DNA of 64,000 bases from Janthinobacterium silvisoli (GTDB lineage: Bacteria; Pseudomonadota; Gammaproteobacteria; Burkholderiales; Burkholderiaceae_D): assembly GCF_014200725.1 (NCBI RefSeq), contig NZ_JACHCL010000011.1:1-64000 (forward strand). The letters run 5' to 3'. The notes beneath the pieces are model-generated. The model had not been told where the DNA came from and made no database searches. It was given only the letters and a program-made list of their open reading frames with translations. This document shows, piece by piece, positions 55,488-64,000 of this stretch (its first letter is position 1; every line of letters begins with the position of its first letter). A program made the position numbers and the translations under genes.

Positions 55488-57167
55488 ATGTCACTTACAC
55501 ATTATAAAATCGGCACCCGCCTGGGAATTGGATTTGCAGTCGTCCTGGGCTTGCTGGTCGCCGTATTGCTGGTCGGCCTGTATTCCATGGCGAAATTGAG
55601 CGGCCGCACGCATGACATCGTTGAAGACAAGAACGTCAAAACGGCGCTGGCCAATACCATGAGCGACAACGTGCGCAACATCACCCTGGCCATCACCAGC
55701 CTGGTGGTGGCGCCCACGGATGCGCTGGTGCAAACGGAACAAACAAAGATAGGCGAGGCGCGCCAGCACTATGGCGCGGCCAAGGAACAATTACTCAAGC
55801 AAGTAGTGACCGGCCAGGAAGCCGCACTGATGAGCGAACTCGATGCCGCCCTGAAAGCGGGCGCACCGTTGAACAATAAGGTGATCGAACTGCGCAAGGC
55901 AGGCCAGACGGAAGAAGCGGCCGGCGTCCTGACCCAGCAAGCCGCGCCGGCCCTGAAAAGGGTGCTCGACACACTCGACAAGCTGGTCGCCTATGAAGGC
56001 GAGCAAGTGGCAGAGGCGGCGGCCGAGGCCGAAACACTGAGCAACAGCGCGCGCACCGCCATGATTACCCTGGGCAGCGTTGCCGTGCTGGCCGGCGCCT
56101 TTGTTGCCTGGGTCATTACGCGCTCGATCACGCAGCCGATCAACGCCGCCGTGGCCGTGGCCGAAACGGTAGCGTCCGGCGATTTGTCATCGCAGATCGT
56201 CGTCAACTCCAGCGATGAAACAGGCCGCTTGCTGCAAGCGCTGAAAACCATGAACGACAGCTTGCTGGGCGTGGTGGCGCAAGTACGCCAGGGCACGGAT
56301 GCCATCGCCACCGCATCGAGCGAAATTGCAGCCGGCAATTACGACCTGTCGTCGCGCACGGAAGAGCAAGCCAGTTCGCTGGAAGAGACCGCGTCCTCGA
56401 TGGAAGAGCTGACCTCGACCGTGAAACAGAATGCGGACAATGCACGCCAGGCCAACCAGCTGGCCAAAAGCGCGTCCGAAGTGGCCGTGCGCGGCGGCCA
56501 TATCGTCTCGCAAGTGGTCGATACCATGGGCAGCATCAATGCCTCGTCGCGCAAGATCGTCGACATCATCGGCGTGATCGACGGCATCGCCTTCCAGACC
56601 AATATTCTGGCCCTGAATGCGGCCGTGGAAGCGGCGCGCGCAGGGGAACAGGGACGCGGCTTTGCCGTCGTCGCCACCGAAGTGCGCAACCTGGCCCACC
56701 GCTCGGCCTCGGCCGCCAAGGAAATCAAGGAATTGATCGCCGCCTCGGTCAGCAACGTGGACACCGGTTCGCGCCTCGTCAATGAAGCGGGCCAGACCAT
56801 GGGCGACATCGTCGACAGCATCGTGCGCGTGACCGACATCATGGGCGAGATCACTTCGGCCACGCACGAGCAAACCGTCGGCATCGAGCAAATCAATATG
56901 GCGATTGCCCAGATGGACGAAGTCACGCAGCAAAACGCCGCCCTGGTGGAAGAAGCGGCGGCCGCCTCGCACAGCATGCAGGAACAGGCTGGCGAACTGG
57001 CCCACGTGGTGGGTTTCTTTAAAACCAGCAATACCGTGACGGCAGCAAAACTGAAAGCCGTACGCAACAGTGCAGCGCCAGCAATCAAGGCAACACCAGC
57101 GCCCGTACGCAAGGCCGTTTCCGCCGCGCCAGCCCGCACGAACAACAGCGAATGGGAAGAGTTTTAA
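55488..57167 (+). CDS. methyl-accepting chemotaxis protein (4HB_MCP type)
   Basis: Chemoreceptor of 559 aa. Transmembrane segments at about 13-33 and 190-212 flank a helical ligand domain; the HAMP domain and signalling domain follow with [20 protein letters not shown] at the tip. The C-terminal NNSEWEEF contains the xWxxF tether. It resembles the chemoreceptor at 47203-48900, especially in the C-terminal half, so they are paralogues. A terminator follows. Confidence 0.92.
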   Translation: MSLTHYKIGTRLGIGFAVVLGLLVAVLLVGLYSMAKLSGRTHDIVEDKNVKTALANTMSDNVRNITLAITSLVVAPTDALVQTEQTKIGEARQHYGAAKEQLLKQVVTGQEAALMSELDAALKAGAPLNNKVIELRKAGQTEEAAGVLTQQAAPALKRVLDTLDKLVAYEGEQVAEAAAEAETLSNSARTAMITLGSVAVLAGAFVAWVITRSITQPINAAVAVAETVASGDLSSQIVVNSSDETGRLLQALKTMNDSLLGVVAQVRQGTDAIATASSEIAAGNYDLSSRTEEQASSLEETASSMEELTSTVKQNADNARQANQLAKSASEVAVRGGHIVSQVVDTMGSINASSRKIVDIIGVIDGIAFQTNILALNAAVEAARAGEQGRGFAVVATEVRNLAHRSASAAKEIKELIAASVSNVDTGSRLVNEAGQTMGDIVDSIVRVTDIMGEITSATHEQTVGIEQINMAIAQMDEVTQQNAALVEEAAAASHSMQEQAGELAHVVGFFKTSNTVTAAKLKAVRNSAAPAIKATPAPVRKAVSAAPARTNNSEWEEF

Positions 57168-57192
57168 CAGACTGCAAATGCATTCTTACAAG

Positions 57193-57228
57193 AAAGCCAG
57201 GTGGGAAGTTGCCACCTGGCTTTTTTTC
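57193..57228 (+). terminator. rho-independent terminator after the chemoreceptor gene
   Basis: AGCCAGGTGG and CCACCTGGCT form a perfect 10-bp stem around a 7-nt loop, followed by seven T residues. Confidence 0.93.
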
Positions 57229-57341
57229 ATTGCACCGTTGCACTTTTTTTGCAGCAAAGGCCGCGCGATAGGCGAAACTGCAAAACAGATGAGGCGCATA
57301 CGCTTTACAATCCTCGCTCGCTTTACAAAATATTGGTCATC

Positions 57342-60300
57342 ATGAATCAGGCAGAACAGCAGCGCCTCCTGGCTATCCTGGAGTATTGGCACAAGATTGA
57401 ATTCTTTATACCGTTTGACCTGAATCAAATCACGGAAGTTGAAGACCCGTCCACCGTGCGTCTCCTTCATCGTGAACACCTGGCGCAATTGCCGCCGCAG
57501 TTTTATACCCAATTGCAAGTCGGCGCCGACCGCGAGGTCGACGGCTTCCAGCTATTCCTGAACGTGTTCGACAAGGCAGAGATCGGCAAGGTCTTGCCTG
57601 CCGGTGCGGAAAACATTTCCGAAATTGAAAAAACGGAACTGGCTGGCCGTTCCTGCTTTGCCCGCATCAGTTTGAATTCGCTGGGCGAACCGCAGTTCGA
57701 TCCTGTTTCGGTCTCCACCTTGCCATGGGCATTGGGCCGCGCACGCACGCCGAACTGGTCCGGCTTGAGCCTGGACGCCTTCAGCGATAGCCAGCTCGCC
57801 TTGCAAGACAGCCTGCGCAATTTCGCCGCCGCGCGCAGCAAGCAGGCGCAAGTGACCGATGATGCTGGCAATGTCTCGGCGCCCTTGTCGGGGTTGGAAA
57901 TCGGCGCACTGGCCGACTTGCTGGCTGACTGGGCCGGTTTCCGGCCATCGCCGGGCCAGCCGCTGGCCGTGCTGGAAATCCGCACGCGCAAGAAGCGCCC
58001 CGTCAAGGATATGGAAGCGGGTCTTGAAGGCAGCGGCAACCGCACCTTGGACTTTGGCGACACGGTCGAACCCACCATCGATATCCTCAACAGCTTTTAC
58101 CTCGATGACCTGGAGCAGATTATCCGCGCCTTGCGTGGCGGAAAGTTGCCCGCCACCCTGGCCGCCTACCTGACGCCGCTGGCCCAGGAAGAGCGTATCG
58201 ACCTGTACAGCCCGGCCGGACGCCAGGCGCTGGCGGCCATGCTCAATCCGGCCAATATGAACCGTGGCCACTGGCTGGAAGACTCCAGCTACGCCATGAG
58301 CCTGATGCAGCAGTTCGCCATCCATGGCGCCCGCACGGGCCTGGCTGAACGGGGTATTTTCTCCGTCAATGGCCCGCCAGGCACGGGCAAGACCACCTTG
58401 CTGCGCGAATTGTTCGCCGACAACATCGTGCGCCGCGCAGCCGTGCTGTCCAACCTGGACCGCGCCGCCGACGCCTTTATCGGCAAGGTGGCGGTCGCCT
58501 TCGAGGGCGTGCGCGACCCGATCACGATTGCCCGTTTGCGCCCGGAACTGACAGGCTTTGAAATGGTGGTGGCCTCGTCAAACAATGCCGCCGTGGAAAA
58601 CATCTCGGCCGACTTGCTGAAACCCACGCAGCTGGGCAAGGAATGGGCGCGCACGCGCTATTTTGAAAGCGTGGCCCGCCGCGTGGTGGCCGACGGCAAT
58701 GGCGCCAATCGCCAGTTGAGCGAAGATGAAGCGCCATGGGGGCTGATTTCCTGTGCGCTCGGCAATAACAACAACCGCCGCCGCTTCATCAGCAATTTCT
58801 ACGATGACGACTGGGACACCAGCACGCAGCGCAAGACGCCGCAAGCGCAAAATATCCGCCAATGGTTATCCAGTCACCAGGGCATCAGTTTCGCCCAGGC
58901 ATCGCGTGAATTCCGCGAAACGGAACACGTGGTGGAAAAGGCACTGGCTGAGCAAGCCCAGTATGCAGCCCTGTGGCAAGCGGTGGGTACGTGCAGCCAG
59001 GAAGAATTCCTGGCCAGCAGCCAGCAGGCGCTGATCGCCGCGGAAGCGGAAATGGACGGCGCCAATGGCGCGCTGGAGACAGCGCTGGCGCAGCAGGATA
59101 TCTTGCTGGTCAAGAAGAAGGAATTGCAGGAAGAAGAGCGCTTGGTGAGCTTGACGGAACCGGGCTTCTTTGCCCGCTTGTTCCGCACGGCAACGGCGCG
59201 TACTTATCAGAACGCCGTGGTGGAAAATGCCGAAGCGCAGCGCCAGGCGGCCAAGGACGTGTCCAACATCAAGCTGCTGCTCAAGGGCGAGTTGGAACCG
59301 CGCTGCGAACGCGCGCGCCTCAGCTTGCATGTTGCCCTGCGCACGGCGCAATCGCGCCAGCGCGAATGGGATGACAGCACGGAAATGCTGCGCCGCGCGC
59401 GCCTGCGTTTCCACACCCTGATCGCGCCGGCGGCGCTGGAAGAACTCGATGGCGATGCCTTGCAGATTGGCGGCCTGTGGCATGAACCGGCGCTGGCCCG
59501 TTTGCGCTCGCGTTTGTTCGCCAAGGCGCTGGCCCTGCACGAAGCATGGCTGGCCGAAGTAGCAAAAAAAGGCGGCCCCGGCTTTGGCGGCAACTTACTA
59601 GCGGTGTCCAAGCTGTTGAAAAACAAGCGCGCCTACGACCAGTCGCATATCGCCATGGTCTGGCACAGCCTGTTCATGGTGGTGCCTGTCGTCTCGACCA
59701 CGTTTGCCTCGTTTGCACGCCAGTTCCAGGGCATGGGTCCGGAATCGCTGGGCTGGCTGTTCATCGATGAAGCGGGCCAGGCCGTGCCGCAAGCGGCTAT
59801 CGGCAGCCTGTGGCGTACCAAGCGCGCGGTAGTGGTCGGTGATCCGCTGCAAATCGAACCCGTGTTCACGGTGCCGGGCCGTCTAGTGCAAGCCTTGTCC
59901 ACCCTGTCGCCGCATACGCAGAACGGTAGCTATGCGCCCACATCTGTTTCCGTGCAGACCCTGGCCGACCGGGCCAACCGCTATGGCGCGCAAGTGGGCG
60001 TGGCCAGCGGACAACCGCTGTGGATAGGCAGCCCGCTGCGCGTGCACCGCCGTTGCGTGGAACCGATGTTCTCGCTGGCCAATACCATCGCCTATGAAGG
60101 CAAGATGGTGTACGGCTTGCCTGACACCACGCCGCCAGCGCACGCGCGCGGCCTGAGCCGTGGCCCCAGCCGCTGGATCGACGTAGCCGGCCCCGTCAGC
60201 TACAAGCAGGTAGTGCCGCTGCAACTCGATTTCGTGCTGGAAGTATTGCTCAAGCTATATCGCCGCGATGGCAAGCTGCCCGAGATGTACTTGATCACGC

Positions 60301-60677
60301 CCTTCAAAGCCGTGCGCAATGAATTGCGTTCGCGCATCATGGACCTGGACTGGGATCGCCGCCTGGGCTATGGCAAGGCGCCTACGGCCCGCGAATTGGG
60401 CTTGTGGTGCGGCAAGATGGTGGGCACCGTGCACACCTTCCAGGGCAAGGAACAAAGTGTGGTGATGCTGGTGCTGGGCGCCGACAACAGCACGGCTGGC
60501 GCCGCCCAGTGGGCGGCGTCTACGCCGAACTTGCTGAACGTGGCGCTGACGCGCGCCAAACACCATATCTACATCCTCGGCAACCCGCTGCTGTGGGGAC
60601 AACTGCCCCACTTCGCCCCGGCATGCGCGCAGCTGGCGCATACCGATATGCACGAATTCCTGGTGGAAATGGGCTAG
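57342..60677 (+). CDS. large SF1 (UPF1/DNA2-like) helicase of unknown role
   Basis: Predicted helicase of 1111 aa. Motifs are Walker A GPPGTGKT (344-351), Walker B FIDEAGQAVPQ (about 806), motif III VGDPLQIEPVF (about 832), motif V VGTVHTFQGKEQ (about 1030) and motif VI NVALTRAKHH (about 1066). The order and wording fit the UPF1/DNA2/SMUBP2 group. The 330-residue N-terminal region has no named domain. Between Walker A and B lies a long insert (about 520-690) rich in Ala, Glu and Gln that looks like a coiled coil. The ATG at 57342 is chosen because the upstream part runs into the terminator hairpin. No partner gene is adjacent. Roles in RNA, DNA repair or defence are all possible. Confidence 0.85.
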   Translation: MNQAEQQRLLAILEYWHKIEFFIPFDLNQITEVEDPSTVRLLHREHLAQLPPQFYTQLQVGADREVDGFQLFLNVFDKAEIGKVLPAGAENISEIEKTELAGRSCFARISLNSLGEPQFDPVSVSTLPWALGRARTPNWSGLSLDAFSDSQLALQDSLRNFAAARSKQAQVTDDAGNVSAPLSGLEIGALADLLADWAGFRPSPGQPLAVLEIRTRKKRPVKDMEAGLEGSGNRTLDFGDTVEPTIDILNSFYLDDLEQIIRALRGGKLPATLAAYLTPLAQEERIDLYSPAGRQALAAMLNPANMNRGHWLEDSSYAMSLMQQFAIHGARTGLAERGIFSVNGPPGTGKTTLLRELFADNIVRRAAVLSNLDRAADAFIGKVAVAFEGVRDPITIARLRPELTGFEMVVASSNNAAVENISADLLKPTQLGKEWARTRYFESVARRVVADGNGANRQLSEDEAPWGLISCALGNNNNRRRFISNFYDDDWDTSTQRKTPQAQNIRQWLSSHQGISFAQASREFRETEHVVEKALAEQAQYAALWQAVGTCSQEEFLASSQQALIAAEAEMDGANGALETALAQQDILLVKKKELQEEERLVSLTEPGFFARLFRTATARTYQNAVVENAEAQRQAAKDVSNIKLLLKGELEPRCERARLSLHVALRTAQSRQREWDDSTEMLRRARLRFHTLIAPAALEELDGDALQIGGLWHEPALARLRSRLFAKALALHEAWLAEVAKKGGPGFGGNLLAVSKLLKNKRAYDQSHIAMVWHSLFMVVPVVSTTFASFARQFQGMGPESLGWLFIDEAGQAVPQAAIGSLWRTKRAVVVGDPLQIEPVFTVPGRLVQALSTLSPHTQNGSYAPTSVSVQTLADRANRYGAQVGVASGQPLWIGSPLRVHRRCVEPMFSLANTIAYEGKMVYGLPDTTPPAHARGLSRGPSRWIDVAGPVSYKQVVPLQLDFVLEVLLKLYRRDGKLPEMYLITPFKAVRNELRSRIMDLDWDRRLGYGKAPTARELGLWCGKMVGTVHTFQGKEQSVVMLVLGADNSTAGAAQWAASTPNLLNVALTRAKHHIYILGNPLLWGQLPHFAPACAQLAHTDMHEFLVEMG

Positions 60678-60684
60678 AACAGGA

Positions 60685-61383
60685 TCAACTGACCGACTTT
60701 GCCGTCTGCCCGAACAGCACGTTTTTGGCATCGGCGCTGACGGTCGGCTGCTGGTTGATTTCAGCGGCGCGAGCGTAGGCGCGGATGGTGGCCGGGCGGG
60801 CGGCGATGGCGGCAAACCAGCGCGCCAGGTACGGGAAGTCGGCCAGGTTTTGGCGCTGGCGCTCATGCGGCACGATCCATGGGTAGATGGCCATGTCGGC
60901 GATGGAATAGTCGTCGCCGGCAACGAAGGCGCGGTCGGCCAGGCGCTTGTTCAGCACGCCATACAGGCGGTTGGTTTCATTGACGTAACGGGTAATCGCA
61001 TACTCGATCTGCTCCGGTGCATATTGCACAAAATGGTGGTTCTGGCCAGCCATGGGGCCCAGGCCGCCCATTTGCCAGAACAGCCATTGCGACACTTCGG
61101 CGCGCAAGCGCACGTCGGCTGGCAGGAATTGGCCGCTTTTCTCGGCCAGGTATTGCAAAATCGCCCCCGATTCAAACAGCGACAGCGGAGCGCCGCCATC
61201 GGCAGGCGCCTGGTCGACGATGGCGGGAATACGGTTGTTCGGTGCGATAGCCAGGAATTCGGGCTTGAACTGCTCGCCCTTGCCGATATGCACGGGAATG
61301 ATGTTGTAGGGGATGCCCGCTTCTTCCAGGAACATCGTCACTTTGTGCCCGTTGGGCGTAGTCCAATAGTACAGGTCGATCAT
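60685..61383 (-). CDS. glutathione S-transferase (YfcG/nu-class-like)
   Basis: Protein of 232 aa with a thioredoxin-fold N-terminus (MIDLYYWTTPNGHKVTMFLEE; TPNG in place of the usual catalytic Ser/Tyr site, as in YfcG/Ure2-like enzymes), the NNRIPAIVD cis-Pro segment and an all-helical C-terminal domain (YSIADMAIYPWI). It is likely to reduce disulfides with glutathione. It ends 7 bp from the convergent helicase gene. Confidence 0.9.
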   Translation of the reverse strand: MIDLYYWTTPNGHKVTMFLEEAGIPYNIIPVHIGKGEQFKPEFLAIAPNNRIPAIVDQAPADGGAPLSLFESGAILQYLAEKSGQFLPADVRLRAEVSQWLFWQMGGLGPMAGQNHHFVQYAPEQIEYAITRYVNETNRLYGVLNKRLADRAFVAGDDYSIADMAIYPWIVPHERQRQNLADFPYLARWFAAIAARPATIRAYARAAEINQQPTVSADAKNVLFGQTAKSVS

Positions 61384-61582
61384 CGTGGTCTTTCAGTCAA
61401 ATAGAGGATAGCTGGCTGGCGGCGCGCCCATGTGTATTGTCACGCCGCAACTGGTGCGCATGGCGGTGTGCATAGTTATAATGCCACGTAAGCGGAAAAC
61501 AAGACGGCGCTTGCTCGATTTCCCATCGATGCAAGTACCCACTCTCAGCAACCATGCCGAGAACCAACGAAGAAAGCCGACC

Positions 61583-62008
61583 ATGCGCAAAATTCTGATT
61601 CTCATGTTGCCTATCCTGCTGTCAGGCTGTGTCAAGGATTTCGCCATTTATACGATCGATGGCCAGGACCACGCGCTGACCGTGCGCCGCCAGCAAAATT
61701 ACTTTTGGCAAGACACGGTGGAAGTGCAACTGATGGCGACGCACTTGCCGCAATGCCAGCGCCTGCATATCCTTTCCACCGAGGCGCCCGCCGATATCAC
61801 GGTGGAAGTGTTTGCGGCGGGCGATGACGTATGGAATATCCGGATGGGCAAGCAACTGTGGCAGGCGGAGACGAATACCTGCAATAGCCTGACCGAAATG
61901 GAAAACGACCCGAAAGCAGATCTGGGCCAGCCAGTCGGCAAATTCGAGGTCGTCGATGACAAGCTGGTGTTTGAAGCGGCGCCACAGCCGGCAGCGCCGC
62001 CCCAATAA
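61583..62008 (+). CDS. putative lipoprotein of unknown function
   Basis: Small exported protein (141 aa). The signal MRKILILMLPILLSGC puts the lipobox Cys at residue 16. The mature part has two further Cys residues (QCQ and NTC) that may form a disulfide, and no named domain was recognised. The frame extends upstream to 61430, but only the ATG at 61583 gives a signal peptide. It is convergent with the third chemoreceptor gene. Confidence 0.75.
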   Translation: MRKILILMLPILLSGCVKDFAIYTIDGQDHALTVRRQQNYFWQDTVEVQLMATHLPQCQRLHILSTEAPADITVEVFAAGDDVWNIRMGKQLWQAETNTCNSLTEMENDPKADLGQPVGKFEVVDDKLVFEAAPQPAAPPQ

Positions 62009-62011
62009 AGA

Positions 62012-63652
62012 TTATGCAGCCAGGCTGCGCAGCGGCTTCCTGGACGATGCGCGCAAGGCCGATGGCGCGGCAGCCCTCACCCGCACGGCGCCGTTTTCCT
62101 GAGCCGACAAGGTAAAGCGCGACACCAGCTGCGCCAGTACGGCGGCCTGGTCCTGCATGCTGCCCGCCGCCGCTGCCGCCTGTTCCACCAGCGCCGCATT
62201 TTGCTGCGTCACGCTATCCATTTCCGTAATCGCCTGATTGACATGGCCGATGCCCGTGCTTTGTTCGTGCGAGGCAGCCGTGATGTCGGCCATGATGTCG
62301 GTCACGCGCGAGACGCTGGCCACCACCTCATCCATCGTCGTGCCCGCCTGCGCCACCAGGCTGCTGCCGGCCGCGATGCTGTCGACCGAGGCGCCGATCA
62401 AGCCCTTGATTTCCTTGGCCGCGGCGGCCGAACGTTGCGCCAGGTTGCGCACTTCCGAGGCCACCACGGCAAAGCCGCGCCCTTGTTCGCCGGCACGCGC
62501 TGCTTCCACTGCCGCGTTCAAGGCCAGGATATTGGTCTGGAAGGCGATGCCATCGATCACGCCGATGATGTCGACAATCTTGCGCGACGATGCATTGATG
62601 GTTTCCATGGTGCCGATCACCTGCGCCACCACGGCGCCGCCCTGGCGCGCTACGGCCGAAGCCGACTTGGCCAGTTCATTCGCTTGCACGGCGTTGCCCG
62701 TGTTTTGCGTCACGGTCGAGGTCAGTTCTTCCATCGACGCGGCCGTTTCTTCCAGGGAGCTGGCTTGCATTTCCGTGCGTGCCGACAAGTCCATATTGCC
62801 GCTGGCAATTTCACTGGACGCCGTGGCGATGGTGTCGGCGCTGTGGCGGATCTCGCTGATGGCGTCGACCAGGTTGGCCTGCATGGTCTTCATGGCGAAC
62901 AGCACGCTTTGGCGGTCTTTGGGATTGGTGCGCACGACAGCACTCAAGTCGTTATTGGCGATGCGTTCGGCCACTTGCGCCGCATATTCAGGGTCGCCGC
63001 CCAGCGCATGGCGCAAACTGCGGTTGATGACCACCACGATGGCCGACAGCACGGCGCAGACCAGCACCAGCAGACCCAGCGCCGTCCACAGGGACTGGCG
63101 GAAGGCGGCATCGATATCGTCGATATAGACACCGACCACGACGGTCCAGTTCCATGGCTTGTAAGCCACCACGCGACTCATCTTGGGTTCGGCCTTTTGC
63201 TGGCCGGGACGGGGGAAGTGATAGTAGACAAAGCCCTTGCCCGCATCGCTCTTGCCCACAGCGGCAATGTCGCGGTACAGATAAGTGCCGTTGGCATCCT
63301 TGAAATCGAACATGTTCTTGCCATTGGTTTGCGGCGCGCCCGGATTCATCACGACCGACGAGTCAAAACCGATGATGGACAGATAGCCAGTCGCGCCAAA
63401 ACGCATGCTGTTGATCACGGCAAGCGCCTGCTTTTGCGCCTCGGGCGTGCTCAAGGCGCCGCTGGCTGCCAGGTCACCGAACATCTTGACGGCGCCCAGG
63501 CCCAGGTCGGCTGCATTGGCCAGGTCGGCGCTACGTTCTTCGATGCGTATCTTGCGGATTTCCAGCGCGTTGTACACAAAGATGATCGTAATGCACAAGA
63601 GGCTGCAAATCAGGGGTATCCATAACTTTTGCTGGAAGGTCAGTTTCTTCAT
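62012..63652 (-). CDS. methyl-accepting chemotaxis protein with single Cache domain
   Basis: Chemoreceptor of 546 aa. After a first transmembrane segment (about 8-28) comes a periplasmic sCache_2-type domain ([46 protein letters not shown]), then a second segment (about 190-212), HAMP and the signalling domain. Unlike the other two chemoreceptors here it ends RKPLRSLAA, with no xWxxF tether, so its adaptation must rely on other receptors. GGAG lies 6 nt before the ATG at 63652; a TTG at 63664 is less likely. Cache ligands are often organic acids. Confidence 0.92.
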   Translation of the reverse strand: MKKLTFQQKLWIPLICSLLCITIIFVYNALEIRKIRIEERSADLANAADLGLGAVKMFGDLAASGALSTPEAQKQALAVINSMRFGATGYLSIIGFDSSVVMNPGAPQTNGKNMFDFKDANGTYLYRDIAAVGKSDAGKGFVYYHFPRPGQQKAEPKMSRVVAYKPWNWTVVVGVYIDDIDAAFRQSLWTALGLLVLVCAVLSAIVVVINRSLRHALGGDPEYAAQVAERIANNDLSAVVRTNPKDRQSVLFAMKTMQANLVDAISEIRHSADTIATASSEIASGNMDLSARTEMQASSLEETAASMEELTSTVTQNTGNAVQANELAKSASAVARQGGAVVAQVIGTMETINASSRKIVDIIGVIDGIAFQTNILALNAAVEAARAGEQGRGFAVVASEVRNLAQRSAAAAKEIKGLIGASVDSIAAGSSLVAQAGTTMDEVVASVSRVTDIMADITAASHEQSTGIGHVNQAITEMDSVTQQNAALVEQAAAAAGSMQDQAAVLAQLVSRFTLSAQENGAVRVRAAAPSALRASSRKPLRSLAA

Positions 63653-63921
63653 GCGTGTCTCCAACTTGTGTGGTGTGGCAGCGATAAGGACATGCCCCGC
63701 TTCCGCCCGGACGGCCGGAATGCGGGCGGCGCAGATGCTCTAGCGGCATCATTCAGACAACACCAGCATACGCTTGAAGTAACGAAACTGACAATGCTTA
63801 TAAGAAATGTTTTTTTAAGAACGCCATGTCGTCCAAGGGACTGGCAGGAGGAAGAAGGAACTGTGGCAGAATGCGCGGCTAACAACGTTGCAAATACCTT
63901 GCATCCAACAGAAAGAACAGC

Positions 63922-64000
63922 ATGACCAAGATCGAAGCCATGAAGCGCATCAACGACCGCCTGGGCAAACCCACGCTGACAGACAAAAACACGCATTTTG
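63922..64000 (+). CDS. start of a gene cut off by the window end
   Basis: An ATG at 63922 opens a frame (MTKIEAMKRINDRLGKPTLT...) that runs to the end of the window. The ribosome binding site is GAAAGAA, 6-12 nt upstream. Only 26 codons are visible and no family can be named. Confidence 0.6.
   Translation, partial: MTKIEAMKRINDRLGKPTLTDKNTHF

Overview
The window looks like the origin-proximal part of the chromosome of a betaproteobacterium of the order Burkholderiales, most likely family Oxalobacteraceae and close to Janthinobacterium. This rests on the high-GC coding style, the order mnmE-yidC-yidD-rnpA-rpmH | dnaA-dnaN-gyrB, and recognition of the proteins by eye. No database search was possible.

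Region by region. Positions 203-9944 hold housekeeping and envelope genes: a B12-binding radical SAM protein, a Mla/MCE-type lipid transport operon (permease, ATPase, MCE protein, auxiliary lipoprotein) coupled to a VanZ-like gene, a thioredoxin-like ferredoxin, an alpha/beta hydrolase, a D-Ala-D-Ala carboxypeptidase and an aldo/keto reductase. Positions 9963-15824 hold pssA, a CAP-domain lipoprotein, an orphan Hpt protein, a small zinc-binding protein, a patatin lipoprotein, an SDR and an AraC regulator. Positions 15843-25693 are the replication-origin core, with a candidate oriC between rpmH and dnaA.

Directly after gyrB comes a defence island (25918-35882) of less GC-rich DNA. A four-gene minus-strand operon encodes a MORC/MutL-like GHKL ATPase, a Z1-domain helicase-like ATPase, a PD-(D/E)XK nuclease-like protein and an AIPR protein. 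Next to it are a Vsr mismatch endonuclease and, divergent from Vsr by 15 bp, a cytosine-5 DNA methyltransferase. Together they form a complete six-gene restriction-modification-like system of a little-studied kind. The island lies between the gyrB terminator and a decayed AraC gene, and an 11-bp direct repeat links the gyrB 3' end with its right edge.

Positions 36802-45717 hold oxidoreductase and regulator clusters (Rrf2, NADP-binding protein, AraC, SnoaL-like protein, aldehyde dehydrogenase, LysR, SDR, DUF1993). They end in a small accessory patch: a PrlF-YhaV toxin-antitoxin pair with a clear palindromic operator, and an XRE protein of unknown role in AT-rich DNA. Positions 46045-64000 hold an AI-2E family exporter, three chemoreceptors, a DMT transporter, regulators, MarC, an MFS transporter, a class C beta-lactamase-like hydrolase divergent from a LysR gene, a large SF1 helicase, a glutathione S-transferase, a lipoprotein, and the first codons of a gene cut by the window end.

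No tRNA, rRNA, CRISPR array, transposase, integrase or prophage gene was seen. Start codons were often moved inward from the longest frame on the basis of Shine-Dalgarno spacing and family N-termini; each such choice is stated.
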